A stretch of 33,389 nucleotides of DNA, from the NCBI GenBank assembly GCA_012839895.1, contig DUML01000011.1, positions 1 through 33,389 on the forward strand, in the 5' to 3' direction. The translations under genes were made by a program, and so were the position numbers. The notes beneath the pieces are model-generated. The model saw nothing but the letters and a program-made list of their open reading frames with translations, was not told where the DNA came from and ran no database searches. Below are positions 23,624-32,671 of this stretch, in pieces. Source of the DNA: Peptococcaceae bacterium (GTDB lineage: Bacteria; Bacillota; Desulfitobacteriia; Desulfitobacteriales; Syntrophobotulaceae). Position 1 is the stretch's first letter, and the number at the start of each line of letters is the position of its first letter.

Positions 23624-24443
23624 TTAAAAATAATAGAATTCCTTTTCCAAATTGCGGCTAATGCCTTTTTCCACAAGGAACATGAAAATTAAGGCAGTAA
23701 GAATAAACACAAAGCTCAGCCCTGCGGCAACAACCCGATCTCCGGAATTTACAAAAGGAAAAAGCAGTAAAGGAAGAGTTACAACATTGCCGCCACCAAT
23801 TAAATAAGTTAAAAAGTATTGGCTAAAGGACACATTAAACATTAAAATTGCCGCTGAAGCCAGTCCCGGGCTTAAAAAAGGCAGCATTACATAGCGAAAG
23901 GTTTGCAGGCGGTTGGCTTTTAACACCCGGGCTTGCTCTGCCCATTTTAAGCCTAAGGCTTGGTAGGTGCTGGCAAAAACACGGACACCATAGGGCAAGG
24001 ACCAGCGGAAGCTGAACAAGAATAACCCCTAATAGCCGGTCGGTGAGATTAAAGCGGATAAATGCCATATGAACGCCCATACCTACAGTAAGCGCAGGAA
24101 TAATAATCGGTACTAAGAGTAAAATTTCAACGAACTTTTTGCCGGGAAATTCATATAAACCGAGAGCCTTTCCGGCAGGAATGCTTAGAATTAAACCCAA
24201 AACCGTAACAGTTAGGGAGATAAAAACGCTTAACCCCAGACTAGTTAGCATTTTACCGGAGGGTGAGAAAAGATACTTCCAACCTCTTAAGCCCAATTCA
24301 GCGGGCAAGAGACTGTCTGCCGGCCAGTTTTGGCTGAAAGACCAGAGGAGCAATACTGCGAAAGGCAAAAGCAAAAACACCAAAAACATTATTAAGATTG
24401 TTTTTTCTATTGTGCATTTTTTCCGGTTTATATTTTTAGACAT
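23624..24443 (-). pseudogene. ABC transporter permease (second), interrupted by a frameshift
   Basis: Two overlapping frames together make one binding-protein-dependent permease of about 270 residues. The 5' part (from 24443) reads to ...LLGVILVQLPLVL, and the 3' part continues in another frame with PYGVRVFASTYQALGLKWAEQA, the EAA-loop region, then four more hydrophobic segments to 23624. The join needs a +1 shift at CTTGCCC, around 23990-24003; one surplus base there (or two missing) explains it. If real, the protein is truncated after about 150 residues and loses the EAA loop that contacts the ATPase. A sequencing error is the main alternative. The start overlaps nothing: the first permease ends 3 bases upstream and GGAG lies 7 bases before the ATG. 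Confidence 0.8.
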
Positions 24444-24446
24444 ACC

Positions 24447-25340
24447 TTAACTCCAGTTGCGAAAATACTTTTTCGTGGACCAGAAATATATAAATACCAA
24501 AAAGGCACACCCCACTGAGATCAAGGTGTTAATCGCCATGGCCAGGGGGCGGTCCAGAAGCTCAGGGGAAATATAATTAAGGTAAGCCCAGACCGATAAA
24601 GTCTTAGGATAAGTTGCCCCTAAAAGGTAAGGCAACTCAAAAGCGCCAAAGGAATAAGCAAAGATAATCACTGAAGCGGAAATTATACTGGGCATGCTTA
24701 AAGGCAAAAGTATATGGAAAAATGTTTGCCGGGAAGAGGCTCCTAAAATTTGCGCCGCTTCCCCTAATTTAGTATCAATTTTTTGGAGAACGGTATAAAC
24801 CATTAAAGTCACAAAAGGGATCTCTTTCCAACAATAGATAAGAATAATACCTACCGCATTCTTGGAATAAAAAAAAGCAGGAAATTCCCCTGTGCCGGAT
24901 AGAAGTCCCAGTTTTAGCATAGCCCTGGCAATTAAGCCTCCTTGGGAGAGGAGAAAAAGAATCATAACGGCTGCAACCAAATGAGGAACGGCCAAGGGGA
25001 ATTTATATAAAAAGGAGGTAAACCTCTGATTGAGCTTGATTTTCAACAGCTGATAGGCTAAAAAAACTCCCAAAACGGTTGAAATAAGAGTGGAAATGAA
25101 AGCAATGTAAAAAGTAAAGCTTAAGGAATGCCAAAACTCCGCCTGGGTAAGTACTTCCTGGTAGTATTTGAAGGAAATTTCCTTGAGACCAACAACCGGG
25201 AAATAACCCAAGCTCATAGTTAAAGCCAGCACAAACCCACCCAGGAAAAAGATTATAATAACCAGCAGAGCCGGAGCTAAATAGAGGTAAGGGAGAATCC
25301 GTTCCCTTCTCAATGTATTGAATAAAGCATACCTCTTCAT
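24447..25340 (-). CDS. ABC transporter permease (first, intact)
   Basis: A 297-residue inner-membrane permease of the PotB/YnjC type with six or more hydrophobic segments (residues ~17-40, 72-95, 110-135, 155-180, 205-230, 265-285). The EAA loop is visible as LGEAAQILGASSRQTFFHILLP around residue 190-210, which couples to the ATPase. A GGTGG lies 9 bases upstream of the ATG. It precedes the frameshifted permease by 3 bases, so the two were co-translated. Confidence 0.92.
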   Translation of the reverse strand: MKRYALFNTLRRERILPYLYLAPALLVIIIFFLGGFVLALTMSLGYFPVVGLKEISFKYYQEVLTQAEFWHSLSFTFYIAFISTLISTVLGVFLAYQLLKIKLNQRFTSFLYKFPLAVPHLVAAVMILFLLSQGGLIARAMLKLGLLSGTGEFPAFFYSKNAVGIILIYCWKEIPFVTLMVYTVLQKIDTKLGEAAQILGASSRQTFFHILLPLSMPSIISASVIIFAYSFGAFELPYLLGATYPKTLSVWAYLNYISPELLDRPLAMAINTLISVGCAFLVFIYFWSTKKYFRNWS

Positions 25341-25424
25341 TGTCGGCTACCACCTTTGCCTCAAATGCTGTCCTTATCCTTACTCTCCCCAGTACCAGCA
25401 GTCGAATAGGCATCCTGCCGGGAG

Positions 25425-25742
25425 CTATTTGACACTAAACCAGGAGCTATAAACCTCATTGCTAAATTCCTTTAAATTCCTAATCAAAGGCATATTTATT
25501 GTCACAGGCCTTTTTCCCATCGGTTCTTCCGTAGGACTATCCGTCAACAAACCCTTTATTAAGTTTTCGGGATTAAGGATTACCGCAACGTAATTATCTT
25601 GAAACAGGCAAGGCTCAACCAAATATACCGCTGCCACAACATCCCAATTGTAAAAACCGTCAATATTAAAATCTTGCATCATTTCGTCAAACCAGTATTG
25701 ACATTTGCCAATGCTTGTCAGAGTGCCCCCATTGTAAGTTTT
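25425..25742 (-). pseudogene. C-terminal remnant of a nucleoside hydrolase-like gene
   Basis: An open frame of about 100 codons without a proper start (first ATG at 25682, no ribosome binding site) lies between the binding-protein and permease genes. Its sequence resembles the C-terminal third of inosine-uridine nucleoside hydrolases: IDGFYNWDVVAAVYLVEP corresponds to the family pattern with an aromatic-x-D-hydrophobic-A-A stretch, followed by YVAVILNPENL and a final EF...Y helix. The N-terminal DxDxxxDD metal-binding part is absent. I read it as a decayed gene; the similarity is by eye only. Confidence 0.5.
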
Positions 25743-27012
25743 ACTTTCCAGCTGGTTTTGCCAAAACTACCTTCTCTTTCCACAATTCCTCTATAACCGG
25801 AATATAACTTGCGGCGATTTCCGGTACTCGATGAGACTGCAGCTCTTCATTGGTTAAGGTAGCTACACCGGGGTCAATAGCTGCCAGTTCCTCCCGGTAT
25901 TCGCTCTCTAATTTGCCAATATCAAGGGCCAATAAATCTCCCCAGTTGGCAGGTTTATATTTACTTATCTGGGCTTCCGGGCTTAAAAGGAAATTGGCTA
26001 AGACCATAGCCCCGAGCTTATTAGGCGCATTAAAGGGTATAGCCAAAAAATGTGTATTGCCTATTGTTCCGGCTTCCCACACAAAGGTTCTAACCGTATC
26101 CGGTAAAAGTCCCTGTTCAATCATCCCGGAAAAAGAAGCCGGGTTGTAGGACATAGTCAAATCTACTTCTCCATCCATAAAAAGCTGGTGCAGCGAAGCA
26201 ATGGCTGACGGATAAGTCTCTCCTTGACGCCAGAGATATGGTTTTAACTCTTGAAAATACTGCCAGAGGGGTTCCAGTTTGCGGTCTAACTCCTCTTTAT
26301 TTACATTTTCGGTATACGGGAAGGATTCATATCCTCCACAAAGCTCATACATTAAATGGCGAACAAAAACACTTCCGGTGAAATCCGGCAATTCAGGGTA
26401 AGTAAATCTTCCCGGGTTTTCTTTCACCCACTGAAGCAATTCCTGGCTGGAGCGAGGAGGATTTTGGACTTTGGCGGTATCATAAGCAAAGACAAATTGA
26501 GCTTTGCCATAAGGGACTTCATAACCTTCGACGGGAAAGCCAAAGTCATAAGCGACATCCGGCTCCAAGGGATCTACATATTTTAAATAATTGGGTATTT
26601 TTTCGGCAAAAGGACCCCAGAGCAAATCCGCTTGACGGGCAGTCCGGAAGTTTTCTCCATTAATCCAGACCAGATCAATACTGCCTTGCTCTTTTCCAGC
26701 CTGTTTTTCCCCAAGAAGTTTATTCAAATACTCATCAGGACCCATCGGCACCCGCTGGACTTTGACCTTAAGCTTTTCTTGCATAGCATTAGCAACATAG
26801 GTATCAACCCAGGTGTTGGTCCTTTCGTCTCCTCCCCACATATAGAAATTAACTGTTGTTCCCGCACTTATTTCCAAGATAGAATCCCAATCCATTTCCA
26901 AAGGGTTATCCTGGTTATTAGCCGGGGCATTTGCCGAGCAGCCTGCTAAAAATAAACTCCCTAATAGCGAAACTGCAAGTAATATTACCAGTATATGTTT
27001 AGCCGCTTTCAT
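25741..27012 (-). CDS. YnjB-like ABC transporter substrate-binding lipoprotein
   Basis: A 423-residue extracytoplasmic solute-binding protein. Residues 1-25 are a lipoprotein signal peptide with lipobox LAGC (Cys25). The mature part follows the E. coli YnjB pattern: NFYMWGGDERTNTWVD, GSIDLVWINGENF, PNYLKYVDP, VPYGKAQFVFAYD, PGRFTYPELPDFTGSVF, and NTHFLAIPFNAPNK near the end. The natural ligand of YnjB-type proteins is not established. AAGGAG lies 8 bases upstream of the ATG. It is first in the transporter operon (binding protein, nucleoside hydrolase remnant, permease, broken permease, ATPase, kinase). Confidence 0.9.
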   Translation of the reverse strand: MKAAKHILVILLAVSLLGSLFLAGCSANAPANNQDNPLEMDWDSILEISAGTTVNFYMWGGDERTNTWVDTYVANAMQEKLKVKVQRVPMGPDEYLNKLLGEKQAGKEQGSIDLVWINGENFRTARQADLLWGPFAEKIPNYLKYVDPLEPDVAYDFGFPVEGYEVPYGKAQFVFAYDTAKVQNPPRSSQELLQWVKENPGRFTYPELPDFTGSVFVRHLMYELCGGYESFPYTENVNKEELDRKLEPLWQYFQELKPYLWRQGETYPSAIASLHQLFMDGEVDLTMSYNPASFSGMIEQGLLPDTVRTFVWEAGTIGNTHFLAIPFNAPNKLGAMVLANFLLSPEAQISKYKPANWGDLLALDIGKLESEYREELAAIDPGVATLTNEELQSHRVPEIAASYIPVIEELWKEKVVLAKPAGK

Positions 27013-27162
27013 ATTATCGACTCCTTCATTTAATCCTAGTACGACAAAAGCATTATTCTAAAAAGCTTATTATTACAAAAAGCATCTTATTTTGAATAAA
27101 AAGAGCGTAGCGAAGAATCTGAATAATTTACCCCTGTCTCTAAGCCTGAGCAGTATCCTAAA

Positions 27163-27957
27163 CTATAGATTTATTGTCATCCCATCATAAGCCAAAGAAA
27201 CTTGGGGGTAATCAAGCAGCTTTTCTTGTAGCTCGCGGACGGTAACCGGAGTACTGTAGTGCATAGCCAGATGAGTAAGAATTGTCTTGCGAGCTTGAAC
27301 TTCTTCACCCAATCTAATGGCTTCCTCAAATGTCATATGGCTGTGAGGGTACCAGTTAGCACCATGGAAAGTGGCATCACAGATAAAATAATCTGCCTGC
27401 CTTACTTTCTCCTGAGTTATTTCCGGTAAGCCGGCAGTATCGGGAAAATAGGCTAAAGTTTTTCCGGACTGTTCAGCTTTCAGGAATAGGCCGGCTGTCG
27501 GGACACTGTGCCGGGCAGGATAAAGGGTAAGCAAAAAATCATTGAAACGGTATTCTTGGCCAAACTGCCAGGCAGTTACCTCCAAAACATCGCTTAAAAA
27601 GGGATATGCCGCTTCAAATTCCACCAAGGCTTCAGAAGGTAGGAATAATTTAAGTGGTTCCATACGTTTAAGCCGAACAAAAAACTCCAGGTCACCCAAT
27701 CCCCCAAAGTGGTCGTAATGCCAATGGGTAAGGAAAACACAAGCTAAAGAACTTATATTTTCTCGCACAAGCTGAGTTCGCAAATCCGGTGAAGCGTCTA
27801 TCAAGATGTTTTCTCCCCCGGTTCGAATAACCGCCCCGCTACGGGTTCGAACTAAAGCTGAGTTTGCCCGCGCTTCCAGGCAAGCAGGACAATCACAAAA
27901 ATATGAAGGTACTCCCGGGCCTGCTCCTGTTCCCAATATTGTAAATGTAACAGTCAT
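27163..27957 (-). CDS. MBL-fold metallo-hydrolase, PhnP-like
   Basis: A 264-residue metallo-beta-lactamase-fold protein. The metal motif THWHYDHFGG (His78, His80, Asp82, His83) is intact, with further ligands in ARHSVPTAG, FPDTAG and THLAMHYS. An N-terminal structural zinc motif CDCPACLEA (Cys21, Cys23, Cys26) is typical of the PhnP group, whose known member hydrolyses cyclic phosphodiesters such as phosphoribosyl 1,2-cyclic phosphate. No other phosphonate genes are nearby, so the actual substrate is open. The start has GGAGG about 7 bases upstream. Confidence 0.85.
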   Translation of the reverse strand: MTVTFTILGTGAGPGVPSYFCDCPACLEARANSALVRTRSGAVIRTGGENILIDASPDLRTQLVRENISSLACVFLTHWHYDHFGGLGDLEFFVRLKRMEPLKLFLPSEALVEFEAAYPFLSDVLEVTAWQFGQEYRFNDFLLTLYPARHSVPTAGLFLKAEQSGKTLAYFPDTAGLPEITQEKVRQADYFICDATFHGANWYPHSHMTFEEAIRLGEEVQARKTILTHLAMHYSTPVTVRELQEKLLDYPQVSLAYDGMTINL

Positions 27958-28125
27958 CTTTACCTCCCCAGCTCTAAAGCTTTTTTCTTATCTTCCTTCC
28001 CTGCTTGACTAAAGCTCATTCCCTAAAATTTCCCGTTCAAGCCCGGCAAGAGAATTCTTATTATCCACCAAAGCAATATTAAGAACAAATCAAAGGACAG
28101 CTTGAAGATATTCTTGGAAAGATTC

Positions 28126-28154
28126 AAATTCTCTTAAGAAAATTCTCTTAAGAA
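28126..28154. repeat. 14-bp direct tandem repeat
   Basis: AATTCTCTTAAGAA occurs at 28127-28140 and immediately again at 28141-28154, in the intergenic stretch downstream of the DUF169 gene. Each copy contains the palindrome CTTAAG. Function unknown. Confidence 0.65.
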
Positions 28155-28188
28155 ACTTTCCTACATTAGAGCCCTTACCCGGTAAGTA

Positions 28189-29151
28189 TCAGTAAGAAAT
28201 CTGGATGGCTTTTTCCGGGCATTGTCCCACACAGGTATAGCATAGACTGCATAACTGCGGCTGAATGGCTCTGGCTACCTGCCGGCCGCCTTCCTCTCTA
28301 AGCTCTAAAACTGAAGAGGGACAAAAAGCTACGCACAACCCATCCCCTAAACAGAGCTCTTCGTCAATATAGATTTGAACGGTTTTACTTTCCCTTGAAT
28401 CCTTCGTTTCACTTCGCTTGGAACCAACTTTGTCCAAGACAGGGGGAAGGTACACTTTTCTTCTTTCTTCCGGAATGCTTTTCTGGCTGAGCTTTACTAA
28501 AGATCGGCAAACAGGTTCTAATAATGAAATAGGTATAGAAAAATAAAGTTCAAAATCATTAATCTCACTGGAAGCCCGGACACCGTAACAACCGAAAGAA
28601 ATGTTCATTTCCCCTGTTTTCATCGGTTGGATGACCAGGTCGGCACAAGTGGAATTAAAACCGGAAGTCTTAAATACTTGTCTCTCTCCGCAGGCATAAG
28701 TCTGCGCACAACAAAGCCACATAGCTTGCTCCGGCCACAAAGTTAAAATGACCACATCCGGTTCCCATAAAGCTTCACCTAGGGGGGCGAGCATGGTAGC
28801 TTCGAAACTGCCGGGGGGAAATTCCGGCCGGGTACTGATCATTTTTCGGGCAATTTCCAAGTTCGGTAATTTCTTAAATAATAGATAGAGCTCACCTGAC
28901 CTCAGCTTCTCTGACATAGGCGTAAGACCTAATATGCCTGCCCCATCAGGACAAGCATGGCTCCTTGGCGGCAGAAAGAGACAGTGCCCGCGGCGGGCCA
29001 AACTAATTGATTGGCAGTGCCTAAGAGGAAGCGGAGGCTCCGTCAAACCGGCGGGGCGTTCTTCTCCCGGCCTTAATAAGCGGACGGCAACCGGCTCCCA
29101 GCGTAGGGAAAGGGTATCTTGTAAAATCTTAGTCATTTCTTGATAATTCAT
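28189..29151 (-). CDS. DUF169 domain protein with C-terminal ferredoxin domain
   Basis: A fusion of about 320 residues. The first ~225 residues belong to the DUF169 family of unknown function (WEPVAVRLL start, Cys-rich HCQSISLARRG, CADLVIQPMKTGEMNISFGCYG). After a charged linker (about 230-265), the last ~60 residues are a two-cluster ferredoxin: the second motif CSLCYTCVGQCP is canonical, while the first (CLGDGLCVAFCP) has an Asp where the second cysteine is usual, as in some ferredoxins with Asp-ligated or three-iron clusters. The start is the ATG at 29149-29151, 12 bases after AGGAGG. The gene follows the CCG protein by 8 bases, so they likely act together in electron transfer. Confidence 0.82.
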   Translation of the reverse strand: MNYQEMTKILQDTLSLRWEPVAVRLLRPGEERPAGLTEPPLPLRHCQSISLARRGHCLFLPPRSHACPDGAGILGLTPMSEKLRSGELYLLFKKLPNLEIARKMISTRPEFPPGSFEATMLAPLGEALWEPDVVILTLWPEQAMWLCCAQTYACGERQVFKTSGFNSTCADLVIQPMKTGEMNISFGCYGVRASSEINDFELYFSIPISLLEPVCRSLVKLSQKSIPEERRKVYLPPVLDKVGSKRSETKDSRESKTVQIYIDEELCLGDGLCVAFCPSSVLELREEGGRQVARAIQPQLCSLCYTCVGQCPEKAIQISY

Positions 29152-29159
29152 CTGCTTTT

Positions 29160-30296
29160 CTAACCTCCTGCCACAACTTTTTGCCAAAGTTCCTCTCCTT
29201 GCGGTCCGTCAAATATTTTTCTAGCTTGGATTTTGACTTGGCTATAGTCTTCATCCAAGCCGGATAAGAGATTAAGGACATGCCGGATTTTCAGCTGAGC
29301 ATCATTAGGTATCCGAGCAAGATTTAAGACACAGGCCAGGCAATAGCCTGCTAGAATAGTAGCTCCACAATCCTTGGCTTCTTTCAGGCGGCTTTTTATA
29401 AGCTCTTCGGCGAGATCCGGACGGGTATGGCTTATCTGTCCGCCACTTCCACAGCAGATGGAATACTCCCGGTTGTGTTCCATCTCGGCAATTTTATAGC
29501 CTTTTCGCTTTAAGGCTTCTCTGGCTTGCCGGGCAAAAATACCCTGCCAGCGGTCGGGACAAGAATCATGAATAGTAATCAGTTCTTCCTTTTCGGGCAT
29601 TAAAGGCAACCTCCAAAGCTTGCTAGCAGCTAAGGCTTGGTAAACCGTGAGCACCTTAATCTGGGTAGGAGCAAGCAGCGGTTGCAATTGATAAAAACAA
29701 TTAGGGCAAGCGACAACCAAATAACGTACTTGCAGGCGGTCAAACTTTTCTGCCAACTTTTTAAGATAGTTGTCGCCCCTTTGCTGCAACCCCAGTTGAT
29801 AAAGAGGCAAGCCACAGCAATCGGAAACAAGAGTAATTTCCGGGTATACTGTCTCAAGTTGATAGTAAAGCCCTTTGGTTAAGAGGGGTGAATAAGTGAG
29901 CATCGTGCAACCCGGGAAGAAAGCTGCCACGCCTTGAGTGTTAAGCCTTAAGTTCTCATAGCCAATGCCATAGGCCTCCCGGTAAGCAGAATTGACATTG
30001 TAGGGACGGTCTGGAAGCAAATAACTAAAATCATCTATCTCAAGCAAACCCTGGTCGACCGCTTGTTTTCTGGTTAATCTGAACAACTCCTGGGGACTTA
30101 GATTTAGCGGACAAACCCTTGCACACAAACCACAAAGGCTGCAGGAATAGGCCTCTTCTACCCGCGGCCCTCTTAAGGCAATACTGGCAATATCCTCGCC
30201 TATTTCCTGAAGGAAAGGACACTCCTTTATACACAACCCGCAACTGCTGCATTTCTCACTAAGATCCTTCTTAAGCTTTTGCAGTTCTCTTTCCAT
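29160..30296 (-). CDS. HdrD/GlpC-like iron-sulfur protein with two CCG domains
   Basis: A protein of about 378 residues. The N-terminus has two [4Fe-4S] motifs (CSSCGLCIKECP and CSLCGLCARVCP). Two CCG (DUF3400/HdrD-type) domains follow, both complete: GCTMLTYSP, SDCCGLP, CPNC, then HDSCPDRWQG, ICCGSGGQ, CLAC. Such proteins form the heterodisulfide-reductase-like active site or an electron relay; without other Hdr subunits nearby, the acceptor is unknown. GTG at 30308 and ATG codons at 30302 and 30296 are possible starts; the last has GGGG 6 bases upstream. Confidence 0.87.
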   Translation of the reverse strand: MERELQKLKKDLSEKCSSCGLCIKECPFLQEIGEDIASIALRGPRVEEAYSCSLCGLCARVCPLNLSPQELFRLTRKQAVDQGLLEIDDFSYLLPDRPYNVNSAYREAYGIGYENLRLNTQGVAAFFPGCTMLTYSPLLTKGLYYQLETVYPEITLVSDCCGLPLYQLGLQQRGDNYLKKLAEKFDRLQVRYLVVACPNCFYQLQPLLAPTQIKVLTVYQALAASKLWRLPLMPEKEELITIHDSCPDRWQGIFARQAREALKRKGYKIAEMEHNREYSICCGSGGQISHTRPDLAEELIKSRLKEAKDCGATILAGYCLACVLNLARIPNDAQLKIRHVLNLLSGLDEDYSQVKIQARKIFDGPQGEELWQKVVAGG

Positions 30297-30419
30297 TTCC
30301 ATCCCCACTTTATTTGCCGTCGTTTAAGCCGCCAACAGCACTATCAGTTGCTAAACTTAAGACTAGTGCTTAGTACCCCTTTATGACCGTCCAGGTACAG
30401 TTGCTTAGCCTGTAAATTA

Positions 30420-31808
30420 TTAATACCTGCGGCGCAATAAATGGGAAGGTATACCTAGACTTTGCCGATACTTATTAACGGTCCGGCGGGAAATATTAAT
30501 ACCTTTTTGTTTAAGAATTTCAACCAGATCTTGATCCCTTAATGGATTGCTCGGATCTTCTTGTTTAATAATCTCAGCAATTAAGTATTTAATACTTTTT
30601 GAACAGACTTTGTCCCTGTTTAAAGAATCCACTCCGGAATTGAAAAAATATTTAACCGCGAACAACCCCCGGGGAGTCTGCATATATTTATTGGCGACAA
30701 CCCTACTGACAGTGGATTCATGAATATTAACAAGTTCTGCGACCTGATTCATGGTTAGGGGTTTGAGATAGGCTATCCCTTTATCCAAAAAATCACTTTG
30801 AACATCCACAATACACTGGAATACCTTATAAATATTAAGCCTTCTTTGTTCAATCCCTCGGATTAGCCCCAAAGCCGACTGTAGTTTATCTTCCAAAAAC
30901 CGCTTTAGATCCTCGGACTCTCCGGCAGCCTTGCGCATCTCATTAACATAGTTGTAATTAATTCGCAAACGAGCACACTCATAATCGTTAACAATTACTA
31001 TATATTTCCCCTGGTCCTTGACTACTGTTGCGTCAGGCCATATAAAATTGTTACTGTCTTTGCCAAATTGTTGGCCAGGCTTGGGGTTTAAAGATCTAAT
31101 CAGATCATAGACTTCTTGAACTTCCCGGATCGGTACGGAGAGTGCCAAAGCGATCCTGCTGAATTTTTTCGCAGCCAGCTCCGGAAAAAAATTGTGCAGG
31201 ATGATTTTAGCCAAAGGATTATTCCTTGCTGTTTGATCAAGTTGCAAAGAGAGGCATTCTTGCAAAGTTCTAGCTCCCACGCCCGGCGGATGGAAAGTTT
31301 GAATTAATTTAAGGGTTCTTTCCACTTGAGCATAAGGGACATTTAACTGCCGGGCTACTTCATGCAAAGTCACTCTTAGATAACCATTGGTATCCAAGTT
31401 GCCAATGAGATATTTCCCTATTAATAAATCCGTAGTATTCTTGGCTTCCAGGTGTAATTGACATTCCAAATGTTCATACAGACTGGGTCTCTCTGTTAGA
31501 TAATGTTCATAATTTCGTTGTTCCTTATTTTCTTCTTTTTCTTCTTTCCAGTCGGAAAAATAGTCCTCTTGAAAATGTTCTACTAAGTCAAGTAAATTTG
31601 GCGTTGTCCATTGTTCATTGTAGTTTTCCGCCGTAGTTTTGGATTTAAGTTCTTCTTCCAAAAACGGATTTTCAGCAATCTTATTGAGAATATATTCGTT
31701 CAACTCCAGCCCCGTAAGCTGCAACAGCGAAATCGCTTGGCGCAATTCCGTAGTTAAAAAGAGCTTTTGTTGTTGTTCAATATTTATCTCTTGGCGAATT
31801 TGCCTCAT
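30420..31808 (-). CDS. rpoN: RNA polymerase sigma-54 factor RpoN
   Basis: A 462-residue sigma-54, slightly shorter than the E. coli protein as usual in Firmicutes. Region I is present (QQQKLFLTTELRQAISLLQL, activator-response region), then an acidic Region II around 60-90, the core-binding domain (about 95-300), a helix-turn-helix (MNQVAELVNIHESTVSRVV, near 340) and the RpoN box near the C-terminus as SRRTVNKYR, which reads the -24 element. GGAG lies 7 bases upstream of the ATG. It follows the glycosyltransferase gene by 19 bases in the same direction and shares its upstream sigma-54-type promoter. Confidence 0.97.
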   Translation of the reverse strand: MRQIRQEINIEQQQKLFLTTELRQAISLLQLTGLELNEYILNKIAENPFLEEELKSKTTAENYNEQWTTPNLLDLVEHFQEDYFSDWKEEKEENKEQRNYEHYLTERPSLYEHLECQLHLEAKNTTDLLIGKYLIGNLDTNGYLRVTLHEVARQLNVPYAQVERTLKLIQTFHPPGVGARTLQECLSLQLDQTARNNPLAKIILHNFFPELAAKKFSRIALALSVPIREVQEVYDLIRSLNPKPGQQFGKDSNNFIWPDATVVKDQGKYIVIVNDYECARLRINYNYVNEMRKAAGESEDLKRFLEDKLQSALGLIRGIEQRRLNIYKVFQCIVDVQSDFLDKGIAYLKPLTMNQVAELVNIHESTVSRVVANKYMQTPRGLFAVKYFFNSGVDSLNRDKVCSKSIKYLIAEIIKQEDPSNPLRDQDLVEILKQKGINISRRTVNKYRQSLGIPSHLLRRRY

Positions 31809-31827
31809 GATTGCTCTCCCGTTCAGT

Positions 31828-32670
31828 TTAAATAGCTTCTTTGACCGGTGGTAACGCCAGTGATTGCAAGCCTATCTCCCGGAGAAAAGCTATAGTTCTT
31901 TGGGGCACAAAAATGGATTTATCATGCTTTGCTGAGATTTCTAAAGCGCGCAAAACCGGCATCAAACTGGCCAGATCCACCGGAATGTCTACATCAGGAA
32001 TCATTTCCACTCTGCCGAAAGGAATGTTTTCAGCTTCCGCCTTATCCACCAGCATATCTAAGGCTGTTATTCCATCCATGTTGTAAAAAACTTTCTGGAA
32101 ATTGAAAGGGGTTGTACAGGTTAAGCCAATTAGGGAAAACCCTCCTTCTTGACAAGCCCCCTCCACTATACAAGCTCCAATTGGAGAGCCCTCTCTGCTC
32201 GTATTAAAGAGAGCTGCTTTTTGCCCTGCTTCAGTAGAGCTAAGGGTTTCCAGTTTTTCTAAAGCGTCAAGGAGAATAACAGGCTGTAAAGTAGGAATAT
32301 CCCCCCCGATGATTACAACCGCATCAGCCAGCCTGTTTTCCTTACCAGGCCGAAGCAGGAAATCAGATGCATACTGCATGCAGTCATCAAAGCTTCCCCC
32401 TTGATCGGAGAAAATTCCGGCAATTCCCTGAGGTTTATTTATTTCGGCTAATAAGGACTGCAAATAAGTGCGATCGCCGTCATGGTTATAGCAAATCCAA
32501 ACATCGACCTTGCCCACCGAAAGGCAAACATCAATAACATCCAATAAGGAGGCTTCATAAAAAGCATTAGCTTCTTCCGGTGTAAGGATGCCTCCTCTGG
32601 CTTCTGTTAATCTGGTTTTGACTTCACCTACTTTAGGGACTTTAGTAAATACCACTACTGCTTTTTTCAT
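31828..32670 (-). CDS. DUF2064 / TIGR04282-type glycosyltransferase
   Basis: A 280-residue protein. The N-terminus KKAVVVFTKVPKVGEVKTRL is the signature of the nucleotide-diphospho-sugar-transferase-like DUF2064 family, with IIGGDIPTL near residue 120 as the metal/nucleotide-binding region. Family members in some bacteria are annotated in arsenosugar biosynthesis, but nothing nearby (no arsM) supports that role. About 60 residues at the C-terminus extend beyond the core domain. The start is the ATG at 32668-32670, with GGAGG 8 bases upstream inside the last codons of the GNAT gene; the two genes are translationally coupled (TGA-A-ATG). Confidence 0.82.
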   Translation of the reverse strand: MKKAVVVFTKVPKVGEVKTRLTEARGGILTPEEANAFYEASLLDVIDVCLSVGKVDVWICYNHDGDRTYLQSLLAEINKPQGIAGIFSDQGGSFDDCMQYASDFLLRPGKENRLADAVVIIGGDIPTLQPVILLDALEKLETLSSTEAGQKAALFNTSREGSPIGACIVEGACQEGGFSLIGLTCTTPFNFQKVFYNMDGITALDMLVDKAEAENIPFGRVEMIPDVDIPVDLASLMPVLRALEISAKHDKSIFVPQRTIAFLREIGLQSLALPPVKEAI

Positions 32671-32671
32671 T

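Noticed and set aside
27013-27162. TPP or other vitamin riboswitch upstream of the YnjB-like operon
   Set aside because: None of the conserved TPP-element core motifs is visible in the 150-base leader.
31828-32670. Arsenosugar biosynthesis role for the glycosyltransferase
   Set aside because: The family label alone suggests this, but no arsM or other arsenic gene is in the window.
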